Source: Nocardia australiensis
GTDB taxonomy: Bacteria; Actinomycetota; Actinomycetes; Mycobacteriales; Mycobacteriaceae
NCBI RefSeq assembly: GCF_020733705.1
Contig: NZ_JAJFZM010000002.1
Location: 62,001-126,000, forward strand
Direction of reading: 5' to 3'
DNA length: 64,000 nt
In this document: positions 17,688-31,100 of the stretch, piece by piece
Position numbering within the stretch: position 1 is the stretch's first letter
Layout of the letters: each line of letters opens with the position of its first letter
Translations under genes and position numbers: made by a program
Notes under the pieces: model-generated
What the model was told of the DNA's origin: nothing
Seen by the model: only the letters and a program-made list of their open reading frames with translations
Databases searched by the model: none

Positions 17688-18947
17688 ATGGGCGGGTCGG
17701 GCGGTGACGAGATCATCGCGAAAATGCTGCAGGCAGTCAAACGCATCACCGCCGCGATTGTTGACAAAGCCGGCCCGGAAATCGCCGAAACACGCCACGA
17801 ATTCTCGCACGGGGTACGGGACGGCCTCGGGCGGGCCACACACGAAGACGAGCAGCTCGCACGCAAGCTCGACAAGATTGGTCCGGCTGCACACACGGAC
17901 CGTGATCCCGCCGCCGAGGACGGATTTCTGGACTCATCCATCGATGACCAGATGCATCGAAACGGTCGCCACCGATTCGAATTATCTCCGGAAGAGGCCC
18001 AAGAGTTGTATGAGCAGGCCCGGGATCGGGAACCGGATTTCGCTGGGACCGGCAATAGGGTGAATCTGGTCGACACGAGCTCAGGCCCAGCTGTGGTCAG
18101 ATTCAAAAAAGAACAACCGACCGTGACTTTCTTGAAGAAATGGATGCCTGAGAACACGGCCATAGAATACGCACGTGAGTGCGACGTGCGAACACCTAAG
18201 ATCCTCTACGCTGGCGTGGACCCGTCTACTGGCAGGGAGTTTACAATCATGCAGTATATTCCCGGTGAAACGCGGGCGTTCGATGATCCCGAGCTGATGA
18301 ATTGGTTACCTGATCTTTTGGATCAAGTGCAGTCGATGTCCTCGCACCCCTTACCAGAAGGAATGGAACTGGACATTCCAGGGTGGCAGCAGCAGATGAT
18401 CCAGCATGCCGACGACGCGTACCACAATCTGCCGCAGGATCAGCTGTCGAGGCTCGAAGAACTCGGGATCGGGCCGTTATCGGACTATGTTCAGCCGGAC
18501 CATAGTCGTTCGGGCGAACCGGTTGTCTTTGCCCACAACGACCTTTATCCGCAAAACCTTCGACTCGATGACCAAGGGAAATTGTGGATTTTTGATTGGG
18601 AAACTGCCGGACCCAGTGATCCGCTCTATAACGCAGCGTTCTTCCTCGAGCGTGTGACATGGCCGGATGAGGCGACCCGTGCTCGGGCCATTGAGATGTG
18701 GATCGAGCGGACGTCGCCTGTGAATCCTGCCGTTGATACCGAAGCATCCCTTAGCATGTACCGCCGTATCGAAGACTGGAGAGGAGCAGTGATGTGCGCT
18801 GAGACAATGCCGCGTAGCGTTGCCGCGGACCCAAGCCGCTTCGAGAACTGGGTCGACTGGTACCACAAGCGATTTTCTCGAAATTCCGATTGGCCTGACA
18901 TTTCACGGGATGAATTGCACGCACTGCTCCGCGGATGGGCCGAATGA
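17688..18947 (+). CDS. APH-like phosphotransferase with a toxin-style N-terminal extension
   Basis: A 419-residue protein. Residues about 130-419 form an aminoglycoside phosphotransferase/choline-kinase-like fold: FAHNDLYPQNLRLDD holds the catalytic HxDxxxxN, and LWIFDWETAGPSDP holds the metal-binding Asp. The first 80 residues (EIIAKMLQAVKRITAAIVDK and following) are helical and resemble linker regions of WXG100 polymorphic toxins rather than resistance kinases. GGAA lies about 8 nt before the ATG. Codon use is more AT-rich than the neighbours, suggesting transfer. It converges on the giant toxin gene. It may be an orphan toxin module, an immunity or modifying kinase, or an unrelated enzyme. 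Confidence 0.65.
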   Translation: MGGSGGDEIIAKMLQAVKRITAAIVDKAGPEIAETRHEFSHGVRDGLGRATHEDEQLARKLDKIGPAAHTDRDPAAEDGFLDSSIDDQMHRNGRHRFELSPEEAQELYEQARDREPDFAGTGNRVNLVDTSSGPAVVRFKKEQPTVTFLKKWMPENTAIEYARECDVRTPKILYAGVDPSTGREFTIMQYIPGETRAFDDPELMNWLPDLLDQVQSMSSHPLPEGMELDIPGWQQQMIQHADDAYHNLPQDQLSRLEELGIGPLSDYVQPDHSRSGEPVVFAHNDLYPQNLRLDDQGKLWIFDWETAGPSDPLYNAAFFLERVTWPDEATRARAIEMWIERTSPVNPAVDTEASLSMYRRIEDWRGAVMCAETMPRSVAADPSRFENWVDWYHKRFSRNSDWPDISRDELHALLRGWAE

Positions 18948-19179
18948 GCCTGAAGGATCGTGATGAACTTCGCATTTGGAGCAGGCAGACAAGCCTCCGA
19001 GCGTCGTCGCCGAGTTCGACAACGATCTGTTGACGTCGTCGTCGCAGTGGGCTGACGAGGTCAAGGCCCGAAGCTTGAGATCGATGGTGCAGCGGTATCA
19101 GCAGATGGGTGGCGACGAGCCGTGCGGCAGTTGGTCGCCAGTGGCCGGCGATCCCGCATCTGGATTGCCCTTGACGCCA
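18948..19179. other. Gap with a possible gene fragment
   Basis: A plus-strand frame (SVVAEFDNDLLTSSSQWADE, about 18985-19170) looks protein-like but has no start context and runs into the antisense of the toxin gene. Probably the remnant of an immunity or toxin module; not assigned. Confidence 0.3.
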
Positions 19180-22100
19180 TTACTTTCCGGACTCGATATC
19201 GGCCGCACTCTCCGGTGCCGAGGGAGCAGGTTCACCCGGACGATTCGTCGCTGTGTCCGCCGACGACGGTTGGATCAGCGTCCAGATGACCGGCACCTGC
19301 TCCACAGCGCCGGGAGGGTGGCGCTTACTCACAGCAGCCCGGACATCGTCGATGAACGCTTGTGCCTCTGGCAGTCTCCGGTGCCGCAGGTAGCTGCCGA
19401 TGTCGTAGTGCCCATCCATCAATTCGTGCACTATCGAGGCGAATCGCTGGACCATTTGGTCTTCAGGCGACAACGTGTCGACGTCGAGAAGCACCTGCTC
19501 TTGCAAGGCGTGATGGAGCAGTGCGGGGGCGGCATCGGACGGTGCGGTCATCATTTGCGCAACTACCGACGTGAACCATCGACCTATGCGATTCTCTCCG
19601 GTCTGCGGACCGGCGTCGTAAGCCTCGAGCAGTTCGTAAGCGTGGTTGGACAGGTAACGCTCGGCGACGTCGGTCATCAAGTACTCGTAGCCCCGCTCGG
19701 AGCCATTAATGTCGAGAGCCAGGTCAGAATAGAGTCGCGAGCGCATGTATGGCGGCGTCAGATTCGTTTGCAGCCGGCAGAGCGGGAAGTGCAGACCGAA
19801 TTCCCCGTCTCGTGGGATCGTGGCCCAGACATCACGCTCTGCGAGCGTGATCATCGGCGGCCCCATCAGCTTATGGTCGAGGTCGAGTAACGGCCGTGCT
19901 GCTATCAACGCGGCGTAGAGGGACTGCAGAATCTCGTCGAGGGACAAACTGCGGCAAGGGCGACCGATCACGGTGGCCCGGCTCGTGCTGTCGCTTCCGC
20001 CCGACTGCTGCGGCGACCCCGCACGCATCGTCACCCATTTCCAGATAGGCACCGGCTTGCCTGGCAACCGTTCCCGGTACTGCACGATAAGCCGCGGGCC
20101 CTCCGACGTATTGGATAGGCCCATCAGCGCTTCCGCTTCCAACGCGGCCCCGGTGAACGCCGCAAGGGCCCCGATGCGAGCACTCCGCGCGGCTATCCAG
20201 CGGAGCTCCCAGGCATGCCGCTCCGGGCTTTCGCTCCAGGCCCTGCCGGATAGCTCACCAGGTTCGGCCTTCGGCATCAGCGCGTATTCGCCGCCCGGAG
20301 TGTTCACCAGTACAGGCTCGGCCGCTTCGGCAAGACCCCGCGCTGCCTCGGCATATGCCCGCATCGCCTCGGCTTGCTTCGGATTCCTATCCAACCGCTC
20401 GGCTGCCTCGGCGAGCACCTGCTCTGCCTCGGCAAACAGTCGCTCGGCCTCGATCAGGGCGGGACTCCTATCTCCCTGCTCGACCGCCGTGGCCGCATCA
20501 CCCTCGGGTGCCGAGCCCGCAGCGGCCGGTTCTTGTTCGGCTGCGTCCCGTTGCGTGTGGTCTGCACCAGGCGTCGCCGGATGCTTGGCGTCCCCCGGGC
20601 CGAGCCTGGTGAAGATCCACGGGTTCGGCGTACCGGATCTCTGCTTCTTCAGCTCGGACCCGGGCGCGACAGACAGGTCCAAGTCCGGTGTTCTGCTCAG
20701 CGGACGGTCCGTCACGTTCGCGATGTCGATGGGCGCTGGCGGCATCGCGCCCCTCGGGCGCGGGGCCTGTGGTGCGGCGGCGCGCACCGTGTCAGGTCCG
20801 ACAACCATCAGCGAATGGGGTAGTTCGATCGTCTCCATCAGTTCCGGTGGCCCCAAGTGGGTCGGCTTCGGCGCGTGCTCAGCAAGGCCCGACTCTTCCG
20901 GAGCCGGGGCCCACCACGGGCCCGAAGGCGTGGGCGGCACTTTGGACTGCTCGAGCGGCGCACGGTTCGTCGGAGCCGGTTCCGTGGGAGCCGGCCCCCG
21001 GCGCCGCCATGGCGACGACTTGGATGGGTCCTGCGGTGCACCGCCGCGGTCGACGGCCGAGTACGCACGCGTCTCGCCTTGATCCTGAGCCTTGCCGGTG
21101 GGGCCGGGGCTGCGGGCTGCTTTCTGACTGGGCGCTCCCCGCAGTGCCCAAGGGGAGCGACCATTCTGCTGCGGCTCGGCAGGCGATGGTGTCGCCACTG
21201 ACGCATAGCGCGTGTTGCCCATTACCAGCTCATCGTTCGTAACGGGTTCGCCGGGGACCACGGCGTTCCGATTCGGGCCGTGGTCATTCGACGGCGCACC
21301 CCACCCCGCGCCGGTCTGCGGGTCCACCATGAACCCCAACCATGGTTGCGCCTTCGCGCTGCGAGAGTTCTTCTGAGCGGGGAGATCCAGCGCCTCTACC
21401 AGATCAAAGCCGAACAAGGACTCCACACCCGGAGGCTGACTGCCACCTGCGGAGCCGCCCCCGAGTTGCTTGGCTGTTCGGTCGTTGCCCGAGGACTCCG
21501 GGGTGGCCTTTTCGGTTCGCGTGAGTCGATCGGTGAACTGCTGAAGCCGGCTTTTCGGCGGGCTGAGGTCGCGGAGATCGGCCGAACCGTCGACCAACTT
21601 CTCCTGGAGCCGTTCCAGCAGTCGCTCTACATGGGTGTCGGCCATGCCTTGGAACAGGCGAGCCATCACATCCGCAGGGTGATTGTTGCCGAGGGGCGCG
21701 GCGACCTGCCAGGCGTTGCCGACGGCCTTCAGATCGACCTGGAAGATCGCTGTCGAAGTGCGGACGAACTCCTTCTTGAACTGCGGAAATCGACGAGACT
21801 CCACCGAATTGGCTGCCTCATCGGCGGGCGGCGGTAGCGGCACCTGCCTGATATGCAACCGGTATGCGGCCTCTGCCGGATGTGGTGCGGTCACCGCCGG
21901 ATCGGCCTTGACGGTCTTGAAGCCGCGCACCGTGAAGTCCGGCCGCAGTTCGCCCAGTCTATCTTCGAGCCCGGCGGAATCGGTGAGGGTGAAGAAGCAA
22001 TCCGGACCGAGTTGACGGAGCCAGTCGTCGAACCCGAGGTCGGTGCGTGGCTTCGTTGGGTCCGTTTCGAGACGATAACCAGCCCAGATCCTGAGCATTT

Positions 22101-25100
22101 CGAGCGGAGCTTCCTCAGCGGTAGGCCGCCGGTATAGTCCCTCTGCGGCTGCCGACTCGATAGGACTGACGTCGTACAGACCTTCGAGGCCGGGCTCGAC
22201 CAGCAGATATTCGATCCGGTACTGGGAGCCCCACAGCACCTCGGGGAAGTCGATCCGGTCCGCCTCCGGGTCGATGGGCGGGCTGGCCGCCAACGTAAGC
22301 AGCGCATCCATGTGCCGACCCTCCGTTGCCGCGACAACCAGCAGTTTGCGGCCCCTACCGTGGGGACCTTCGAGGTAGTTGTCGGGGAATTCGGCTACAT
22401 GACCGGGCAATAGAGTGCCGCCGGGGTTTCTTTGCATCAGGTCGGCGATCGCGCGGCTCGCGAGCTCGGACGCCGCGGCCTCGGACATCGCGGCCGGCTT
22501 CGGTGTATCGGTGGGTAGCCCGGAACCGGGGTCGGCGTCCGGTAAGGCGGGAGCGTCATCCGGCCAGGGACGGTAGGTGCCGACATTGTCGCCGGCGTGG
22601 CGTACAACGTCGAATGCGATTTCGGCGGCTTCGAATCCGACGTTGCCGAGGTATTTGCGCACCGCCTTGCGGCCGGCCTTGGCAGCGGCTTGCTCCGCGC
22701 CGGTGCCCGAGCCGCCCGCGGCGTTCTCATAGGCCCGGTTGTACGCGATTTCGGCGGAGCCTTCCGGCACGAACCGGCCCGATTCGCGCAGCATAGGCAA
22801 CGTTTCGATTTCCATGACGAATTGGTCGGTGAGCTTCTCCCACATCGCCAACGTTTCCTTGGGCCGCACCGGTAGCGCCTCGCCTTCGGCAGGCTCGAAG
22901 CCGTGTGCGGAGTCCCATTCCGCCCGGTAATGCGTCGCGTAGTCGACTCCGCCGACCAGCGGCCCCGCTTCGATCAGCTTGGCGCGCACTGCACGGATAC
23001 CTGCCTGATGGGCGGCGGCATCCACCATGGTTGCCACGATTTCTTGATGCTGTCGGTAGCCCCGCTTGGCGATCCGCCGCGCCGCCGCGCCGATCATGTT
23101 GGCGACGGCGGTTGGGTTTTGGTGGTAGGCCCGCTCGGCGATCTGTCGCGCCGCAGTGAACGCATCGTGGTAGGCCAGCGACAGCAGACTCTCCCGGCCG
23201 AGGTTACGGTGGTGTCCGTCTAGGCGTAGCCGGTCGAATTCGAAGGCCCGCGCGTGGGCCAGCGCCTGCACGTCCAGCATCTGATTGACATAGTCGTCGC
23301 GTAGCGCCGTCAGGCGTTCCAGCGAATTCCCTGTTGCCGGATGCAGCCGCTCGATCACCGATGCCGCCCACACCAACTCCGACGCATGCTCGGCGGGGTC
23401 CAATCCATATTGCAGGACAACGCTGTTCGACACGGGGTCGTAACCGGCGAAACGGCCTCGAATTACCCGGCCGCCGGCGGTATCCAGAGCAACGGTCGCC
23501 GCCGGATCGGTGCTGAATTGGATACCGACGTCACGCCGCTGCAATATCCCCCGTGACTTGCGGCCGATATCGTTGCGGTCCAGCTCCCGCCATGCGTTGT
23601 CCACCGCAGTGGCTGCCGCTTTCGCGAGCTGCCCTGCACCCCATGTGGCGTCCGGGCGGAACGTCGGCGATGGCTCCGACCACATCGCCTCCACCAACTC
23701 CTCGGCGAGGTCCGTTGTACGGACCCTGGCGACCACGCCACCAGACTCCTGGACGGAGAACCCCATGACGTGGGGCGGTGATTGTCCTAGCTCGATAGTG
23801 GGCGGAATGTTCGGGTCGGCATCCAGAGCCGCTTGTATATTGGCGGCAACGTCATTGGAGTCGAGCACGAGCATTTGCGGTGACGGGCCGTCGACGATCG
23901 CGACTTGATCGGTAATCCAACGGCCACCCGAGGCAACCACTTCGGCGTCGACCCGCTCGTGCCAGATGTTTGTGGTGATCGCCGTCTCGACCCGAGCCAG
24001 GTCTGCCTCGGCCGCCGCCCGCCGCGCCATCCCGTCCGCGAGGAGGTTGAGTTCGAACCATGCCTTTCGGTCCTCGACGCTCTGCCCTTCATATTCCAGC
24101 AACTGGTAGGCGCGGGGCAGGTCGACAGCGAGGTGGTCGTATACGCGCTGTCGCAGGCGATCGAATTCCTCATTGATCCGGAGCAAAGCACGTTGTGCCG
24201 CTTTATGCTCGCGTACCAACCTTTCCAGCTGCCGCGCCGATTCGGTCGTGGGCGGGACGTACTCGACGTCGGTGGCGTCGTTGGTCTGCCAGCGTTCCCA
24301 CTCGCGACTGTGTTCTCGACTATCGCCGTCGAACCACTCGCTCGACATGAGCTCGATGACGCCGGCTTCTCGTCCGATCCGGCGCAACAGCGCTGGTTCG
24401 ATGGTCGAATCCTGTTGTCGTGCCGCACCGACCGCCGCGTCATAGGCAGCGAAGTATGCGGCTTTCTGCTCCCCGTCGAGAGCATTTTCCAGGCTCTCAC
24501 CCAATGAGGTGCGCGGCGGATCGAAACCCTGTGCGGTCCATTCCCGGTCGAATTCGGCTCGAGCGCCCAAGACGAATGCTTTGGCGAGGCGCTGTGACTG
24601 TAGATAGTCGGCGAGGTCGGTGCCCCGGATTCTGGCCGGTTGCAGCTCGAGCTGTCCGGCACTCACCGCAACCGCCAGCGCGTTGAACCCCACGATCGTG
24701 CTGGCCTGCTCCGCTTGACTACGGTCGTGAGTCTGGATGACGAAGGTCATGTTCCGCAGGTTGATTGAATCGGTCGCACCCGGGTCGTTCGTGAACTGGA
24801 TACCCGCACCGACTTTCCACAGCCCGTTCATGGCCTCGGCCCCGACCTCGGTGCGCGCCAATATTTCTTCGACGGGACCGGCCGCTGGATCCGGTGGATG
24901 AATCAACCGCCGTCCCGTCGTCGGCACCTCAGACCTGGAACCCGACGGACCGTCCGGCGTATCGCGCGGGTCGCTCTTGCCGCCTTGCTCATGCTCACCC
25001 TCGTGGCGGGCAACGATCGGCTCGACCGGGTGGTCGATGATCTCGGCATCTGCGCCCCGGTGAGGTTGGGTGGTCGACTCATTCGCGATGGGGAGCGGGT

Positions 25101-28100
25101 TCGGCGGCTGGTTAGTGGCCGTCGGCTGTGTGGATTCGTGGTTGTTGGGGTCCCCGGCGGGGTGACTGAGGAGTTTTTTGGGGTGTCGGCTGTGTGCGCG
25201 GGTGCGGGGTGGTTCGGGGAGTGTAGTTGGTGTGCCGTTCTGGTTCGTGAAGTAGGCGAGGTAGAGGGTGGTCCCTTTGCTGTAGTTGGGCCGCCGCCAT
25301 TTATTCTGCCCGTTCTCATCGCCGTCAATGTTGCGTATGTGAGGGGTGTTGATGTCGGGTTTGTCGATGGGGGAGTCGATGTGGTGTTTGGTGATTCCGT
25401 TGGCGGATTTGGTGGACCGCGCGGCATTGGCGTCGCTGTCGTAGATGAAAATTTGGTCGTCGCCGTTTTTGCCTTCGACGTTCCAGATGATGTAGGTGTG
25501 TCCGTCGACGGCGGCAACGAGGGTATCGATACCGTTTGTTCGGTTGCGGACGGTTTCGATGGCGGTGTCGAGGGTGTCGTTCGCGTTGCCTGATTGTGCT
25601 CGGAGCTGGGTGCGGAGGACGGCTTCGAGGGGATTCCAGTTGTCGTCGGCGTCCCATTTGGGGTCGGTGTCGTCGGGTTCGGGTGAGCTGTCGTCGCCGA
25701 GTGCTCGGAATACGCGGGCCACTTGGATGGCGCAGTTTCGGATGACGGCGGGGGGGAGGGGTTCGGCTGCGGGGTGCTCGGTTGATCCATCGACGCGCGG
25801 TCGTGGTTCATGTTTGTGATTGCGGGTCGCGATCCCGAGCACCGACGCCGCGATGGCTGTCAAACCGAATATCGAGGCGTCTATCGCGCCTATCGTTAGC
25901 GAGCTCAGGTTCGCTAACATCGGTGTGGCGGCCACGCCGGCGGCTACTCCGCCGATAGTGCCGACTATGTTAAGTGTTGTAATCGCACCGCCGAGGGCTG
26001 GTGCAGGGACAACGGCGTTCCGTAGTCTGGCGTATCCTTTGTTGGAGAACATGTTGGCCGCACCGACTGCAACCATGCTCAAATAAAGGTTCAGCGGATC
26101 ATTTGATACCCCCAACGTGGCCATGGAAACCGCCAAAGATAACAATGAGACCGGGTAGGTTATTTTAACGTTCATGGCTTTGGCAAACTTATCCGGCACA
26201 AACCCTGCCAGAATGAGCCCGGTGCCGATCCCTGACACGACCAGCCCCATCGCCCCGGCCGAAAAGTTGTTATCGACGAATGCTTTCGTCAATTGCACGC
26301 CGCCAAGCGTGTTCGCGAAGATCGCCGGGCCGCTCATTATGAGATGGCCGAGCAAGAACGGATCATGCACGATGTCGCGGAATCCATCCGTGAAAGAGGC
26401 TTTTTCATCCGCCTTCAGTGGAGGTGCCGAGGGCAGATAGTGCAGGACTATTATATTTACCAATTTAGAAATGCCGTTGACTGCGAATGAGGCTACCGGG
26501 GCGATCCCTACGATAAAGGGGCCCGCGGCCTTGCCTCCGGCGCTGGCGTATGCACGCTCCATTAGCGAATAGTTTGTAGCGTCTGCTTTTTCTTCGTCGT
26601 TTCTAGCCACCTGTTGGCCGAAGACGGGGCTGATTGTTCCGACGATACTATCGGTTGCCGCCGTGAGAACCATAGCGCCCGCGATGGCCCACGCAGCTCC
26701 GTTCCAATCGAATAGGACCCAGGCGCCGCTGCCCAGCATGGTCAGGAGTCCGGCGCCCGATAGCGCTTCCAATACTTTACGGTTGTCGAGCTGTGACAAT
26801 GGTCCGGCTATTAAGTTAGCTCCCAGCGTGGCCACTTGGGTTGCGGCCGCCACGCCGCCGAGCATCGCCGTCGAACCATTATCAGCTTGCACGAGCACCA
26901 CGCTGATGCCGCTGGTCCAGGCGTTGCCAAAACCTGAGGAGAGACCAGAGGCGAGGAACTGCTCGGCGAGCTGTGGGTTCCTGGGAGCTTTGCCGCGGAT
27001 CCATTGCAGGAATCCGGATTTCGCGGATTCGTCGGGTTGCGCGGCTTCGCCGGGCTCCGCGGGGGGCTGGCCCGGGATTTGGTGTTTTTGTTGTTCTTGC
27101 TTCGCGGGCTTCGATTCGGTGGGAGTCACCGCTGGTGTGGGAGGCGCTGCCGAGTCCGGTGGCGCGATCGGCGGTTTCGGTTGCTTCTTGGGTTTACGCT
27201 TCCGGCGGCCATCGGGATCCTCGCCCATGGTCAGCCTGACCGATGGGGACAGACGGCCTTTCTTTACCTCCTTGTCTGGTGCCGTGCGTTGTAGAGGTGG
27301 TGGCCCTTCGATACGAGGAACCCCACTGATGTCGGGGATTTCGCCGCGGCTGTCGGGGTTGGGACCGGGCGGGGTCGACATCGGGGGGACCGGCGCGCCC
27401 GGGGTTCTCGGGTCCGGGGGAGTGGCGTAGCGGCTGGGTCGGGGGGACTCGAGGGGTGTTTCTGTCGTGGCAGGCAAACGGGGCGACAGCAGGGGGTCTT
27501 GGCTGTGCGCAGGAGGCGTGACCTCCAGCGGAGGCTTCGTCCCGGTCCATGGCGAAACCGGGCTGTTCGGTTCTTCCAGCTCGTCGGGGACATTGAACGG
27601 TGAGATCATGGGGGCCGGTTTGGCGGGCAGGTTCGCCGGGGATTGCGCGGGCAGGTGCGGAATCAGCGGCGTGATGTCCTCGGGCCGTTCGTCTTCCGGT
27701 GGTTCCGGAACGCCTGGTAGCGGTACGTAATCCGGCTTCGGGAAGGTGTAATCCTGAGGCAACGTCTCCGGAAAGTTCGGTACTGGTCGCACATAGGTAT
27801 TCGGAACGCTGCCTGGATGGGGGCCTGGGAAGGTGAGTGGGTCAGGCTGGACGAACTCCTCGGGCTCCTCCTCGTCTAGGTCCGGCCGGGTGTTCATCGC
27901 GCCGAGCAGGTTGGGCGTGGCTTCTAGCGCTTCGGAGCCGAGCTGGGGCCGGTTCGTTATCGGTGGGCCGAGATCGGATACTGGCATCGGCGTAAACGAC
28001 TGCGCGGCAGATTGATTGGTGGCTGCCAGTGGTGTGCCCGCCTTGGGCGCGGGATCCGTCGCGTTCGAGGCCGGGTGAGCCTGTTGTGCGGGTGTGTGCT

Positions 28101-31100
28101 CAGGAACGGTTCTCGGTGTCGCCTGCGCGATGGGATTGGGTGTGTCGGGGACCGGCGGGACGGGTGTGTGGTCGGGAACAGTCTTCGGGGTGGCGGTGGG
28201 GCCATTTGTGTCGGCGGCCGGGTGCTGCGGTGTCGCTTGTGCGGCGGGGCCGATCGTTTCGGAGGTCGGTCGTGGCGATTGCGGTGGCGTGCTCTCCGGA
28301 ACTGCACTCGACGGGGTTGGTTGGTCGGCACCGTGGTCGAGCTTTGGCTTCGGCGGGGCGTGATCCGAACCCGTCATCGTTGGGTCTGCTTGCGCGGCAG
28401 GACTATTCGGTTCGGCGGCAACACCTGCCAGTGGATGGTCGGTGGCCTTCGGGATGGTCGCGGGGTTGTTCGCGTCGACGACAGGGCCGTGTGATGCTGA
28501 AGGCGTGGCATCGGGTGCTGTCGGCCGACCGGGCTGTGGCGCAAGGTCGTTGCCTTCGGGCACGGAATGCGACGTCGGCGCGGGCGCGTCGGCTGCACCG
28601 ACATCCGGCGAGTTTGCCCGCGCGCCTTGGCCGTTCGCCTCGGGTGCGGGACTCGGCGCCACCGGTGGTGCGACTTCGGTGATCCCCTCGTCGAACAGCT
28701 TCGCTAGGTCACGGGCGAACGCGGCCTCGAATGCGGCCTGGGCATCCGGATCAATGGGAGCGCCTTTGTTGCGCACCGGCGTGTCGACCGGCCGATCGAG
28801 AACGGTTGCTCCGCTATCCGATCGATACCCCATCAGGTCCTTTGGACCGTGCCCTCTCGGCGCCTGCCCAGGCTCGAGCGGCAATACTGCGGTTCCGTCG
28901 GCTTTGAAGGCGATACCGTGTGTGCTCTCGACATGCGACGTGAGATCTCGAAGCCATCGCCCGACAGCATTTTCCACGCGCGTCGTGGTTTTCTCGCCGA
29001 CCTGTCGCCCCTGTGTGTCGACCCGCCATTCCACGACCTCGTTGCCGGATATTCTGCGGACGATGTTGCCGACCTGCTCGTGCACCTCGATATGGCCCTG
29101 CGCGTTCTTGCCGACCGCGAAGGCGTGCGCACCGGCATCCTTGAATTGCACGCCGCCGAAGATCGACCCATTGGTGCGCTGAGCGTGCTCGACCAATGCC
29201 TGCGGTGAGCTGTAGGTCAGCCAATCCCCGCGCAGCGCGCGCGCGGCCTGGTCACCGCTGACCCCCTTGGATCCAGCAGGCCGATCGCCGATTGCCGACA
29301 GGTCGATGGCGCCGTTCTCGGTCTTTTCCTTGATATAGGACGCCGCTTCCGGGACGCAGTTTCGCTGGCCCGCGCCGGCTTCATGTGCGGGCACGAACCC
29401 GCCGCCGCCATCGTCTGCGGGCGGCGAGTCCCCGTGCGCGCGGTCAACTGTGGTTCCGGGCGCGTCCTGTCCGGTCTGCGCGACCGAATTGTCGTGCGTG
29501 CTGGTTGATTCGGCTGCCGTGCCCGGCTCGGTGGCAGGAGCAGCGACCTCGTCGGCAGTCGACACGCCACCGGCTTCGTCTGGGCTGCCTACAACCTTGC
29601 CTTCGTTCTCGACTCGAACCCCCGGCTCCTGCGGCGTCGCTTCCGCGACTGGACGTTGATGCGTCGGGGTGTCAGCGCCGGCGCCGGGACCGGGTGTTTC
29701 CTGGCTGGTGCGTACCGCGCCCTCCGGTGTGATGACCTGCCCGGGCGCGGCTGTCGGCCTGCTCACCTGGCCTTCGGCGGGTGCGAATACCGTGTCGGTC
29801 GCGTTGCGCGCTCCTGGCGGAGACTGGGCGCCGCCCGAGGGTGGCGAAGGGTGAGGGCTGACGATTTGCGGACCGTGGACGTTGCCGTGTCCGAGCATGG
29901 CGGGTGGAGTGCCAGGTCCCGGTGGTCTACCTTCGGCGTTGGGCGGCAGCTTCATTTCGCCGAGGTTCAGCTTGTCGAGCTCGGCTCGGGCTTCGGCGTC
30001 GGCCCTTTGCTGGAGTGTGGCTTTGTCTATGGGCTCGAATCGACGTGCTCCGGCGGGCGGCTCGGCGCGATTGTTCATGAATTCGTTGGCGGCGCGGGCC
30101 TGTTGCGGTTTCATGCTCGCGATGTTCTCGGGGGTGAGGTCGTGGGCGACGGCTGCTTCGGCCTCTTTACCGGCGGCCATCATCTCCGGGGTCAGCCCGT
30201 CAGGGCGCGCTACCTGTCCCTCATCGGCCTCGGTGACGGGTTCGCTCACGCGTCGCTGATTGAGTCGGAGCTCCCGCCCTGCTCGGCTGCCGCCATCGCC
30301 CGCACTTGCGGCGGGGTTGTGACCTGCGGTCCGCACAGCACGGAAACCGGCACCGACTCCACCGAGCAAACCGCCGCCAATTCCCATCAGCACCGCGTCG
30401 GCCAGGTTCCCGCCGGTCCACATTCCTGCTGCCAAACCACCCGCCGCACCACCGGAAACCCCAGCGGCCATCACGCCCGCGACCCGCCAAGTATTCTGCG
30501 CGGCCTTCGACGCCGCGTTCGCTCCCAAACCAGTCACCGCAGGTGCGACGACGCTGCCGAGTCCGCCGCCGACCGCGCCGCCGATCGCGCCGGCCTCGGC
30601 CCCCAACTTGACTGCGTGCCAATCCACCGCCTCGCGATGGCCGTGCGCGACCTGAATGCTTTCGGCGACGGCACGGACACCACCCATGCTCAGGCCGCCG
30701 ATCACCGCGCCTCGAGTCGCACCCCTGATCGTCATCGCCAGCATCGGACTTTCTGCCGCGAACCTCGACATCAGTTGCCGCATTCCGAAAACCAGCTGGC
30801 TCCACGCAGCCTTCATCCCCGCATCGGCGGTAATTCGATGGGCGGTCGCCGCCGGGACACCGGCGACGCCGAACGCCAGATCCACAAGCAACTGTGCCGC
30901 CAATACGCACGCGATGCCCTTAACCATGTACATCTCGAGTTCGAATGCGTTGGCACCTTCGTACAGCCGCTTCGCCATGCTGTTGCAGTGGTCGATCAGT
31001 TGCTGCGTGGATGCTTTGAGGTTTTTGTAGTCCTCGCGTAGCGCGTCGGCGACAACCCCGTTGGTCGCCGCTCGCAGCGCGCGCGCCTCGGACTCTTCGA

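Noticed and set aside
19300..19400. HELMDGH near the C-terminus of the giant toxin as a metallopeptidase motif
   Set aside because: The spacing is HExxxGH, not HExxH, and no further zinc ligand is visible.
29656..31041. A 461-codon plus-strand frame
   Set aside because: It lies wholly antisense to the head of the giant toxin gene, has low-complexity Arg/His-rich composition and no domain.
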